This document shows, in pieces, positions 36,407-44,084 of a stretch of DNA of 64,000 nucleotides. This DNA comes from an uncultured Methanobrevibacter sp. (lineage in GTDB: Archaea > Methanobacteriota > Methanobacteria > Methanobacteriales > Methanobacteriaceae): the NCBI RefSeq assembly GCF_900314695.1, contig NZ_OMWD01000022.1, positions 1 through 64,000 of the forward strand, written 5' to 3'. Every line of letters begins with the position of its first letter. Position 1 is the stretch's first letter. A program made the translations under genes and the position numbers. The notes under the pieces were generated by a model, which saw nothing but the letters and a program-made list of their open reading frames with translations, did not search any database and was not told where the DNA came from.

Positions 36407-37797
36407 ATGAGTAGTTTTAAAATTAGTGCGGCAAAATTAATCGCTAAGGTTGGGGGGCCATTTTCAAAATTAGGTTCAGGTAGCGGTAAAAGTTTTGCAG
36501 GAATTATATTTACAAGAATAGCTGGTGTTGATGCAGTTTCAGAATTGTCCAAAGATATGGGCATTGGTTCAATTATTCTTCACTTTTAATAAAATTATTA
36601 TCATCTGATACTCAAATAAGAAGCAGTTTTGAGAGCAATACTATTAATGCTATTGCTTCTGCATTCATTCAACAAAAAGGAGATTTGGGTGTTTTTGAAT
36701 ATGGTATTCGTAATATCAAATATGGAATTCCAGATACAGTTCAAAGGGTGGTTGACCCAATCGGTGTAGTTTATACAACCATCTCTCCGGAACATGCGCA
36801 GGTTGCAGGTGTTAAAAATCCGTTTGAAGATTATTATAAAGCTAAAAGATTATTGTCACAAGGAATGAAACGGGGAGTAATCGTAACTAATGCGGATGAT
36901 CCAAGAACTGCACTACTTGGAATTGATAAGGAAAATGATGTGAAGGTTAATTATTACGGTATTGAAACCGATGATGTGGAAGATATCAATGGAAATGCGG
37001 TTGAATGCCCTAGATGTGGTGAAACATTAAACTATTCTAAATACATATTAAATCACAGGGGAGTTTATACATGTAGCTGCGGTTTTAAACGACCTGAATT
37101 AAATGTAAAAGTCACTGATGTCGAATTCAATCCCGATTCATGGAAATTAACTATAGACGGAGATTTGTTCAATTACACTGTTTCAAAAAATGTTAAATTT
37201 AACTTTGACATAACCGTGCCTGCATTCGGTTTTCATAACATCTATAATACATTGGCTTCAATCACAACTTACGCAACTTTCACTCCTAAGGTTGAAAACA
37301 TTAAATCCACTTCAAAAAGCGTATTTAACAATTTGGACATGTCATTCATTCCGCCTGGAAGATTTGAAGTTGTTGACATCGGAGGTAAATTCGTAGGTCT
37401 CGGTCAGGGAGATAATGGTGATGCTGCCAAAATCAATGCGATGTTTATGAATCAGTATGTTGACGGACCGCTTGAGTTTATTTACACAACTCCTGATGTG
37501 GATGAGGAGGAAATCTTTGATGATCATTTTGAAGTCATAAAAAGCATGAATCCTGCTCATGTTATTGTTGTTCCTGGAAGGGAATCTATTGATAAGGCTC
37601 ATGAGTATTATGAATTAATTAAAGAAGAATATCCTGATGCCGAGTTTTATCCGTTAAGTTATAGTGAAATGGATGTTAGAATTAAAAAATTAGTTGAACT
37701 TGCCCGCAATTCTGACTATGATTATGTAATCATGACTGGCTGTGGTGAGGAACAGGCAATGTGGGAGCGAATAAAAAGGAATTTAATAGATAACTAA
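36407..37797 (+). pseudogene. MurT-like Mur ligase broken by a deletion that removes the P-loop
   Basis: The gene is in two frames. 36407-36589 encodes the intact start (SSFKISAAKLIAKVGGPFSK ... MGIGSIIL) and then stops. From about 36577 another frame continues SLLIKLLSSDTQIRSSFES ... and runs to 37797. Relatives have GTNGKTTTT between these parts. That ATP-binding P-loop is missing, so a short deletion removed it and shifted the frame. The rest is typical of MurT: central Mur ligase motifs (FEYGIRNIKYG, TNADDPRTA), a zinc ribbon (CPRCGETLNY ... YTCSCGFK) and the C-terminal DUF1727-type domain. MurT amidates a lipid-linked wall precursor with GatD; relatives in pseudomurein archaea probably act on wall precursors. 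No gatD is adjacent. The product cannot be active as read; a sequencing error would have to explain both frame and missing motif. Confidence 0.8.
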
Positions 37798-38265
37798 GGT
37801 ATCTATTATCTCTTCTATTTTTTTGTAAAAGTCCAAATCGCTTTTTTCTATTTCTTTAAATGATGCGTCAATGCTGCAGCCGCAAAGGTCTGTACTGCCG
37901 ATAATGAAATCATTTGAATCTTTTTTAATCAAAATGCCGAAAATTCTTTCTTTTTCATTTGCATATTTTTCAAATTCATCTTCTGAAAGCTTAAAGTTGT
38001 AGTCATTGACTGAGTAGATGTCGCATTCATTAATGACTGGGATGAAAGTATACATTCCAGCTGCAAGAAATATGTTTTCATGCTTTAGAATTTTCAGGAT
38101 TCTTTTTTCGTAGGTATCGTCTTTTTTGATGCCATAATCATCGAATTCCAAAATGTTGTTTGTCCCCATATAGTAATTGTCATGGATGATGGTGGCTACC
38201 AAATCCTTGTCCACATAATTATCGCAGGAAGCCCTAATGTTTTTAATAGTTTCATTAATTCTCAT
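37783..38265 (-). CDS. Hypothetical 160-residue protein
   Basis: The product is acidic and soluble, with no signal peptide, beginning MRINETIKNIRASCDNYVDK. This start is favoured by GAGG about ten bases upstream; the frame extends 23 codons further without another good site. Near the C-terminus STDLCGCSIDAS holds a CxC pair. The sequence alternates predicted strands and helices (FLAAGMYTFIPVINECDIYS, FGILIKKDSNDFIIGSTDL). I do not recognise the family. Its 3' end overlaps that of the broken Mur ligase gene by 15 bp on the opposite strand. Confidence 0.65.
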   Translation of the reverse strand: MRINETIKNIRASCDNYVDKDLVATIIHDNYYMGTNNILEFDDYGIKKDDTYEKRILKILKHENIFLAAGMYTFIPVINECDIYSVNDYNFKLSEDEFEKYANEKERIFGILIKKDSNDFIIGSTDLCGCSIDASFKEIEKSDLDFYKKIEEIIDTLVIY

Positions 38266-38381
38266 TACAAAAAGCCTCGTATTTTTCATATATTGAAAGC
38301 ATATGTTCAAGTTTATAAATTTCATTGATTCCATCTATACTTTCATGATTTAGTTTGATTTTTTTGATATATTAATTGAAG

Positions 38382-39296
38382 TTATTTTTGAAAGATTTGA
38401 TTTTTAATGACGGAAAATATGGATTGATTTTCAAAAATGTAATCTCCAACATATAACTTGTCCGGGTTTTCGGGAATTGCTGATGGAGGATAGAAATCAT
38501 TATTAAAATAGAAATAATTAACAAATTCGGAAGTGTTCAAACCGACATTATGGCCGTTATCATTAGTCACATAAATATTTACACCATATTTTTTCCCATT
38601 ATCAGTATCCTGCAACTTATAATCATAGGAATAAAGATTACGTCTATTTGTACCTGAATCCTCATAAGAACAGATTTTAACGATAGCATCAACAGGGTCG
38701 GTTGCATAATCAGTATAGTTTCCTCCCCTAAAGCCGTAATACTCATTAGGAATAACTAAAAATTCACCAGTGTTTAACTTACCCACCAAAACAGTTTCAT
38801 TATAAATCACACCGTATTTTCCATCAGGTGCCTTGATGAAAAAATGACCATAACCGTATTTGTTAAAGATTTTTTGAATCTTGCTAAGGGAATCTGATGA
38901 AATATTTTTGGAAGCAAGCATTTCACAAGCAATATTCTCTATATCTCTGGTTTCAGTGTCATTTGAAGAATCTCCACCATGGCTTGCAATCCATCCATCT
39001 TCAGTAATCATTGCATGAATGAAATGAGAATCGGGGGTGTCTATCTCCTGTACAATAATTTCCTGATTATTCAATTTATCATTATGTATAAGCACACCGT
39101 CATCACTGAATTCAGCATCTTGTCTAAAAGCGAAAACGGTTTCATCTTTTTCCTGAATAGCAAATGAACAGCATTGAAAATGTGATTCATTGAAATCTGA
39201 ATCGAAATCAGTTTCACTTACATCACTTGCACATATTACAGCGCCAGACAGACAAACAATCAAGCACACGAACAGGAATATTTTCTTGAGATTCAT
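38382..39296 (-). CDS. Exported protein, possibly an Ntn-hydrolase-like domain
   Basis: A 304-residue protein with a signal peptide (MNLKKIFLFVCLIVCLSGAV, ending ICA), then a short acidic linker and a globular domain starting with a Cys pair (FQCCSFAIQEKDETVFAFRQ). Further features are IHAMITEDGWIASHGGDSS, YGHFFIKAPDGKYGVIYN, EFLVIPNEYYGF and DPVDAIVKICSYEDSGTNRR. A Cys near the start of the domain, a DGK strand and a late N-x-R-R loop recall C45/penicillin-acylase-like Ntn hydrolases, but this is a pattern impression and not a firm match. Similar domains occur in exported proteins of Methanobrevibacter. No clear RBS was found; the start is chosen by the signal peptide. Confidence 0.6.
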   Translation of the reverse strand: MNLKKIFLFVCLIVCLSGAVICASDVSETDFDSDFNESHFQCCSFAIQEKDETVFAFRQDAEFSDDGVLIHNDKLNNQEIIVQEIDTPDSHFIHAMITEDGWIASHGGDSSNDTETRDIENIACEMLASKNISSDSLSKIQKIFNKYGYGHFFIKAPDGKYGVIYNETVLVGKLNTGEFLVIPNEYYGFRGGNYTDYATDPVDAIVKICSYEDSGTNRRNLYSYDYKLQDTDNGKKYGVNIYVTNDNGHNVGLNTSEFVNYFYFNNDFYPPSAIPENPDKLYVGDYIFENQSIFSVIKNQIFQK

Positions 39297-39601
39297 ATTA
39301 TGCCACAACTTATTTCACTAATATGTATTTTATTTAATTTGTAATATAACTTTTCCTAAAATTAAAAATGCTTTCCAAAAATCAATGCTAAAATCAAGAA
39401 AATGAACATTCAAGACCAAACAGAGTGCTTCAAAAGGAATATATTGCAGAGAACCAATTTTGAATGACAATCAAAAAAGGATTTAGAAAATCAACAAAGT
39501 TTTTGAATGAGTCTTTTTAAACTCATCATAAAATATTAAATTATATATTATACAAATATATTAATATCTAAAATTTTAAAAATTTTTGAGGATTGAAAAA
39601 G
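39297..39601. other. Divergent promoter region
   Basis: About 300 bp between divergent genes. TTATATATTATACAAATATATTAA at 39540-39563 offers TATA-like sites for the downstream pair. No other structure is apparent. Confidence 0.35.
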
Positions 39602-40294
39602 ATGATTTATTCGACTGAAATTGAGAATATGTGTCCTGTTCGCAAAGGTGCAAATCACGGACCAGCTCCAATTCCTGAAGAAGGTAAATGGGTAAAAGCA
39701 AAAGAAGTATCAGATATTTCAGGCTTTACTCATGGTATTGGCTGGTGCGCACCACAACAAGGATGCTGTAAATTAACTTTAAATGTTAAAGATGGTATAA
39801 TTGAAGAAGCTCTTGTTGAAACTTTAGGATGTTCTGGAATGACACATTCTGCAGCAATGGCTGGTGAAATATTGGTTGGAAAAACTATTTTGGAAGCATT
39901 AAATACTGATCTTGTTTGTGATGCGATAAATACTGCAATGCGTGAATTATTCTTACAAATTGTTTATGGAAGAACCCAATCTGCATTTTCAGAAGGAGGA
40001 CTTCAAATTGGTGCTGGACTTGAAGATTTGGGAAAAGGTCACAGAAGCCAAGTAGGAACAATATTTTCCACAAAAGAAAAAGGACCAAGGTATTTGGAAT
40101 TGACTGAAGGTTACATTACTGAAATTGGCCTTGATGAAGATGATGAAATAATCGGTTATAAATATATTAACCTGGGTGTCATGCTAGACCAAATCAAAGA
40201 TGGTGTTGACCCATTGGAAGCTATTGAAAAGGCAACCGGTCAATATGGAAGATTTGATGACGCAGCCAAAAAAATAGATCCAAGAAAGGAGTGA
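39602..40294 (+). CDS. IscU/NifU-like iron-sulfur scaffold protein
   Basis: A 230-residue cytoplasmic protein. Its core has the cysteine pattern of the IscU/NifU N-terminal fold: WCAPQQGCCKL (about 42-52) and ETLGCSGMTHSAAMAGEIL (about 70-88), where the second resembles the GCG..AS motif of scaffolds. The C-terminal half (about 130-230) is extra relative to IscU and contains YLELTEGYITEIG. ATG at 39602 is used because GAGG lies ten bases upstream; an in-frame TTG at 39593 lies too close. The stop codon sits just before the GGGtGRT gene and the pair is conserved in many anaerobes. A role in cluster assembly or delivery is inferred from fold and partner. Confidence 0.8.
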   Translation: MIYSTEIENMCPVRKGANHGPAPIPEEGKWVKAKEVSDISGFTHGIGWCAPQQGCCKLTLNVKDGIIEEALVETLGCSGMTHSAAMAGEILVGKTILEALNTDLVCDAINTAMRELFLQIVYGRTQSAFSEGGLQIGAGLEDLGKGHRSQVGTIFSTKEKGPRYLELTEGYITEIGLDEDDEIIGYKYINLGVMLDQIKDGVDPLEAIEKATGQYGRFDDAAKKIDPRKE

Positions 40295-40299
40295 TTACA

Positions 40300-41301
40300 A
40301 TGAGTTTATTTGAAAGTTATGAAAGAAGAATTGATCAAATCATTCCTGTTTTAGAAAAATATGATATTAAAGATATGGAAGAAGCAAAACAAATCTGTTT
40401 GGATAAGGGATTCGACCCTTATGAAATTGTCAAAGGCGTTCAGCCAATTTGTTTTGAAAATGCCTGCTGGGCATATACTCTTGGTGCTGCAATTGCTGTA
40501 AAACAAGGCTGTACCAAAGCATCAGATGCTGCTAAGGCCATAGGTGAAGGATTACAAGCATTCTGTATTCCTGGAAGTGTTGCAGATGATAGAAAAGTAG
40601 GTTTAGGTCATGGAAACTTGGCTTCAATGCTTTTAAGTGATGAAAGTGAATGTTTTGCATTTCTTGCAGGTCATGAAAGTTTTGCAGCGGCAGAAGGAGC
40701 TATTGGAATTGCAAACTCTGCAAATGAAGTACGTGAAAAACCATTAAGAGTTATCTTAAACGGTCTTGGAAAGGATGCTGCATTAATCATTTCAAGAATC
40801 AATGGATTCACTTATGTTCAAACTGAATTTGATTACTTCACTGGAGAAGTTAAAGTAGTTCGAGAAAAAGCATACTCTGATGGTGAAAGGTCAAAAGTAA
40901 GATGTTATGGTGCTGATGATGTAAGGGAAGGCGTTGCTATTATGCATCTGGAAGGTGTTGATGTGTCAATCACTGGTAACTCAACAAACCCAACCCGTTT
41001 CCAGCATCCTGTAGCAGGAACATACAAAAAGGAATGCATTGAACAAGGTAAAAAATACTTCTCTGTTGCATCCGGTGGTGGAACAGGCAGAACATTGCAT
41101 CCGGATAACATGGCTGCAGGTCCTGCTTCTTATGGTATGACTGACACCATGGGAAGAATGCATTCTGATGCTCAATTTGCGGGCTCATCATCTGTACCAG
41201 CTCACGTGGAAATGATGGGATTGATTGGTATGGGTAATAACCCAATGGTTGGTGCTAGTGTTGCTGTAGCTGTAGCTGTTGAAAAAGCAATGAAAAAATA
41301 A
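40300..41301 (+). CDS. GGGtGRT protein
   Basis: A 333-residue cytoplasmic protein of the family named after its motif, seen here as ASGGGTGRTLHPDN. Other conserved parts are GVQPICFENACWAYTLGAA, IGEGLQAFCIPGSVADDR, VGLGHGNLASMLL, FLAGHESFAAAEGA and GSSSVPAHVEMMGLIGMGNNP. The function is not known; the glycine-rich loop suggests nucleotide or phosphate binding, and the constant pairing with an IscU-like gene suggests iron-sulfur metabolism. The start is ATG at 40300 after AGGAGTGAT, which overlaps the upstream stop, so translation is coupled. A hairpin-T terminator follows. Confidence 0.9.
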   Translation: MSLFESYERRIDQIIPVLEKYDIKDMEEAKQICLDKGFDPYEIVKGVQPICFENACWAYTLGAAIAVKQGCTKASDAAKAIGEGLQAFCIPGSVADDRKVGLGHGNLASMLLSDESECFAFLAGHESFAAAEGAIGIANSANEVREKPLRVILNGLGKDAALIISRINGFTYVQTEFDYFTGEVKVVREKAYSDGERSKVRCYGADDVREGVAIMHLEGVDVSITGNSTNPTRFQHPVAGTYKKECIEQGKKYFSVASGGGTGRTLHPDNMAAGPASYGMTDTMGRMHSDAQFAGSSSVPAHVEMMGLIGMGNNPMVGASVAVAVAVEKAMKK

Positions 41302-41328
41302 GAGTTTATCTCTTATTTATCTTTTTTT
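41297..41328 (+). terminator. Hairpin plus T-run after the GGGtGRT gene
   Basis: AATAAGAG, loop TTTAT, CTCTTATT, then TATCTTTTTTT. It ends one base before the next start codon. Confidence 0.6.
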
Positions 41329-41329
41329 T

Positions 41330-41839
41330 ATGATTTTTAAAACTGAAAATCTAATTTTAAGGCCTTGGGAAGAAGGCGATGCTGAAAATTTATATCACTT
41401 TGCAAAAAATCCTAAAATCGGTCCGATAGCAGGTTGGCCACCACATGAAAGTATTGAACATAGTTTGACCATTATCAATACAGTTTTCAATAAAAAGGAA
41501 ACTTATGCCATAACATTCAATGAAATTCCAATCGGTTGTGTTGGTCTTTTGATTCATCCTGATGGAAATCATTATTGGGGTGATGGATCAGCTGAACTTG
41601 GATACTGGATAGCAGAACCGTATTGGGGTAAAGGTTTAGTTGTTGAAGCTTCAAAAGTTATTATAAGACATGCTTTTGATGATTTGGATATCAAACAGAT
41701 TTATGCAACATATAGAATTGAAAATACGCAGTCAAAAAGAGTCTTAGAAAAGCTTGGTTTCAGATATTATACTGAACTGGACAACGTTAATTATTTGGGT
41801 GAAACATTTAGGGAAGTTGCAATGGTTATGGAAAAATAG
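41330..41839 (+). CDS. GNAT acetyltransferase (RimJ/RimL type)
   Basis: A 169-residue acetyl-CoA-dependent N-acetyltransferase. It starts LILRPWEEGDAENLYHFAKN, has the GIGYWI-like strand as ELGYWIAEPYWGKGLVVEAS (motif A with the CoA pyrophosphate loop) and ends RIENTQSKRVLEKLGFRYY, the usual motif B. The RimJ/RimL branch acetylates protein N-termini or small amines; the substrate cannot be told. The start codon follows the T-run of the previous terminator with no RBS, so a leaderless message or an internal promoter is likely. Confidence 0.9.
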   Translation: MIFKTENLILRPWEEGDAENLYHFAKNPKIGPIAGWPPHESIEHSLTIINTVFNKKETYAITFNEIPIGCVGLLIHPDGNHYWGDGSAELGYWIAEPYWGKGLVVEASKVIIRHAFDDLDIKQIYATYRIENTQSKRVLEKLGFRYYTELDNVNYLGETFREVAMVMEK

Positions 41840-41872
41840 TTTTATATATTTTAAGATATTAACTTTATACTA

Positions 41873-42241
41873 ATGACTAGAATTTGTAAAAAATGTGAAT
41901 TTGAAAATCAGGATGATTATGATTTCTGTGCTAAATGTGGCACTCCATTGGTTGAAGGACTTAAACCTAAACAAGTTTATGTTTACACAGGTCAGCAACC
42001 TCAAATCAATAAGAAAGCCGTTATAGTTTCTTATATTGTTACTATTTTTTTATCATGGAGTGGTGTGGTTTTTGGAATTTTAACTAAAAATACTTCATTG
42101 AGTGCATTTGCATTTTTTGGTTTTTTCATGCCGTTCTATTTGCTTCAGGCACCTGTCAAAGAGCTTAAAAAGCATGGAATAATACAATTTATTATTTCTG
42201 CTGTAGGTGTTGGTTTATCTTTTTATATTATGTTGCATTAA
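41873..42241 (+). CDS. Zinc-ribbon membrane protein, 122 residues
   Basis: An N-terminal zinc ribbon (ICKKCEFENQDDYDFCAKCG, Cys4) is joined by a short linker to two or three membrane helices (KAVIVSYIVTIFLSWSGVVFG, LSAFAFFGFFMPFYLLQAPV, IIQFIISAVGVGLSFYIML). Such small zinc-ribbon membrane proteins are common in Methanobacteriales; none in this layout has a known job. It ends 20 bp from a convergent gene. Confidence 0.75.
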   Translation: MTRICKKCEFENQDDYDFCAKCGTPLVEGLKPKQVYVYTGQQPQINKKAVIVSYIVTIFLSWSGVVFGILTKNTSLSAFAFFGFFMPFYLLQAPVKELKKHGIIQFIISAVGVGLSFYIMLH

Positions 42242-42261
42242 TAAAATTAAAAAAAGGGAAA

Positions 42262-42774
42262 TTATACGAAAATAAATCTAATATTCCCCATTAAAATTTG
42301 TATTGGAACTTGGAATACGTTCATTCCGTTCTTGCTCATTGCAGTATCCATTGCATCTCCCCTATCCATTGTTCCAGGAACATTTTCGTTTCCAGCATAA
42401 CCGTTGTATGCATCATTTGCACGAATATCATCTACAATTGTAGTGCCGAATATTGCCTCTGCAGCATCATTGTTTACGCTGGCAATTATATGGGGTGTAT
42501 AATTGTAGCTGTAAGTCATTATATCACGTGCAGCACCATAAGGGTCTTTTGGATTGTCTATATGGACATTATGCAATGTTTGACCTTGAGCATTGACTGA
42601 ACTTCCAGGATAAACCCAGTCATATCCTATAATGGAAAATTTGGCAGCCATATCAATACTGGCATCTTCTCCTGTATCTTCAGCAACTATCAGAATAGGG
42701 CTGACAATTGTTGTTGCCAATGCCGCCAATATTACTGCAACAATTACCAATATAATTAAAGGTATTATTTTCAT
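42262..42774 (-). CDS. Exported or membrane-anchored hypothetical protein
   Basis: A 170-residue protein with one N-terminal hydrophobic segment (IIPLIILVIVAVILAALATT) that is either a signal anchor or an uncleaved signal peptide. The rest is an extracytoplasmic domain rich in Asp and Asn (IIGYDWVYPGSSVNAQGQ, DPYGAARDIMTYSYNYTPHI, GNENVPGTMDRGDAMDTAMS) and ends in a hydrophobic tail. I do not recognise a family. It is divergent from prs and convergent with the zinc-ribbon protein. Confidence 0.6.
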   Translation of the reverse strand: MKIIPLIILVIVAVILAALATTIVSPILIVAEDTGEDASIDMAAKFSIIGYDWVYPGSSVNAQGQTLHNVHIDNPKDPYGAARDIMTYSYNYTPHIIASVNNDAAEAIFGTTIVDDIRANDAYNGYAGNENVPGTMDRGDAMDTAMSKNGMNVFQVPIQILMGNIRFIFV

Positions 42775-42866
42775 GTTTTAATTTTATAATTCTTTTAAAT
42801 ATTAATACTTAACTTTTTTAATTATCAAAAACATATTAATTTATATATAAAAATTTTGGTGATATT

Positions 42867-43781
42867 GTGATTATTGGTGGTTCAGCTTCTCAAGATTTGG
42901 CAGCTCATGTTGCTCGTGAACTTGGCGAGGAAGTAAGTTATGTTGAAACTAAAAAGTTTCCGGATGGAGAAAGATATTTGCGAATTAATGGCGAAATTGA
43001 AGACGAAGTGACTGTTATCCAGTCAACAGGATATCCTCAAGATGAAAATTTAATGGAATTGCTCTTTATAATTTCTACTCTTAAGGATTTGGGAGCTAAA
43101 AAAGTAAGGGCTGTCGTTCCATATATGGGATATGCAAGGCAGGAAAAACGTTTTAATCCTGGTGAATCAATTTCAGCAAAGACAATTTGTAATTTAATTC
43201 AGGCAGCTGGTGCAGATGAATTCATCACATTCAATATTCATGAGGCATGTGTTTTGAATTTCTTTGATATTCCTGCAAAAAACGTCTCAGCAATGCCTGC
43301 TATAGCAGAATACTTAAATAAAAAATATTTTAAGAAATCTGATGAAAAACCGTTAATTATTGCTCCTGATAAAGGAGCATATGGATTTGCACAGGAAATT
43401 TCTGAAATAATCGGATGTGACTGTACTTATTTAACTAAAGTACGTTTAGGTCCCGATAAGGTAGAAACCAGAATTGTGGATGTCAGATGTGACAGTGAAA
43501 GTGACAATACTGTTAATATTGATTCCGTAAAAGGAATGCATGCGATTATTGTGGATGATATAATTGCTACTGGAGGAACTATTGTAAATGCAATAAATAT
43601 CCTAAAACAGTATGGGGCATCTTCAGTAGACGTATGCTGTGTACACCCGATCTTAACAAATAATGGTGCTACAAGAATCTATGAGGCCGGAGCTAATAAG
43701 ATAATTGGTACAAACAGTTTATCTTCAGATACATCACGTGTTTCCATTGCAAAAAGTATTGCTGATGCATTGAGGGAATAA
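42867..43781 (+). CDS. prs: Ribose-phosphate pyrophosphokinase (PRPP synthase), GTG start
   Basis: A 304-residue cytoplasmic enzyme that makes PRPP from ribose 5-phosphate and ATP for nucleotide, His and cofactor synthesis. Motifs seen are MGYARQEKRFNPGESISAK (ATP-binding flexible region), APDKGAYGFAQEI, the PRPP loop VDDIIATGGTI and HPILTNNGATRIYEAGANKI. At just over 300 residues it resembles the short archaeal form. GGTGATATT gives the ribosome site six bases before GTG. The next two genes follow almost without gaps (1 and 5 bp), so prs, a small protein and uvrB probably form an operon. Confidence 0.95.
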   Translation: MIIGGSASQDLAAHVARELGEEVSYVETKKFPDGERYLRINGEIEDEVTVIQSTGYPQDENLMELLFIISTLKDLGAKKVRAVVPYMGYARQEKRFNPGESISAKTICNLIQAAGADEFITFNIHEACVLNFFDIPAKNVSAMPAIAEYLNKKYFKKSDEKPLIIAPDKGAYGFAQEISEIIGCDCTYLTKVRLGPDKVETRIVDVRCDSESDNTVNIDSVKGMHAIIVDDIIATGGTIVNAINILKQYGASSVDVCCVHPILTNNGATRIYEAGANKIIGTNSLSSDTSRVSIAKSIADALRE

Positions 43782-43782
43782 T

Positions 43783-44079
43783 ATGCCAATTGATAAAGCT
43801 AAAATTAAAGAAGAGCTTGTAGATAAATCAAATAATATTTTAGCCAAATATGCTGAAAAGGATATTGTTGAAAGCGTATCAGTAATGAATATGGCTGCTA
43901 AAACAGTGTTTTTAGGTTCACTGAGAGTTTACAATGATGATGTTGTATCCAATATAAAAAAAGATTTGAAAAAGGAATTGACAGGTTATGGTGATTTGAC
44001 AATAAGGGATGAAAAGGTAATCCCTTGCTGTGCTCCAAGATATGTCCATATTAGTTTTAATATTTCTATTGAAAATTAG
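43783..44079 (+). CDS. Hypothetical 98-residue protein between prs and uvrB
   Basis: A small soluble protein (MPIDKAKIKEELVDKSNNIL ... VIPCCAPRYVHISFNISIEN). The N-terminal half is probably helical and charged; the C-terminal half has alternating strands, with a Cys pair near the end. The family is not recognised. Its start lies one base after the prs stop and its stop 5 bp before uvrB, so it is co-expressed with both. Confidence 0.75.
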   Translation: MPIDKAKIKEELVDKSNNILAKYAEKDIVESVSVMNMAAKTVFLGSLRVYNDDVVSNIKKDLKKELTGYGDLTIRDEKVIPCCAPRYVHISFNISIEN

Positions 44080-44084
44080 ATATT

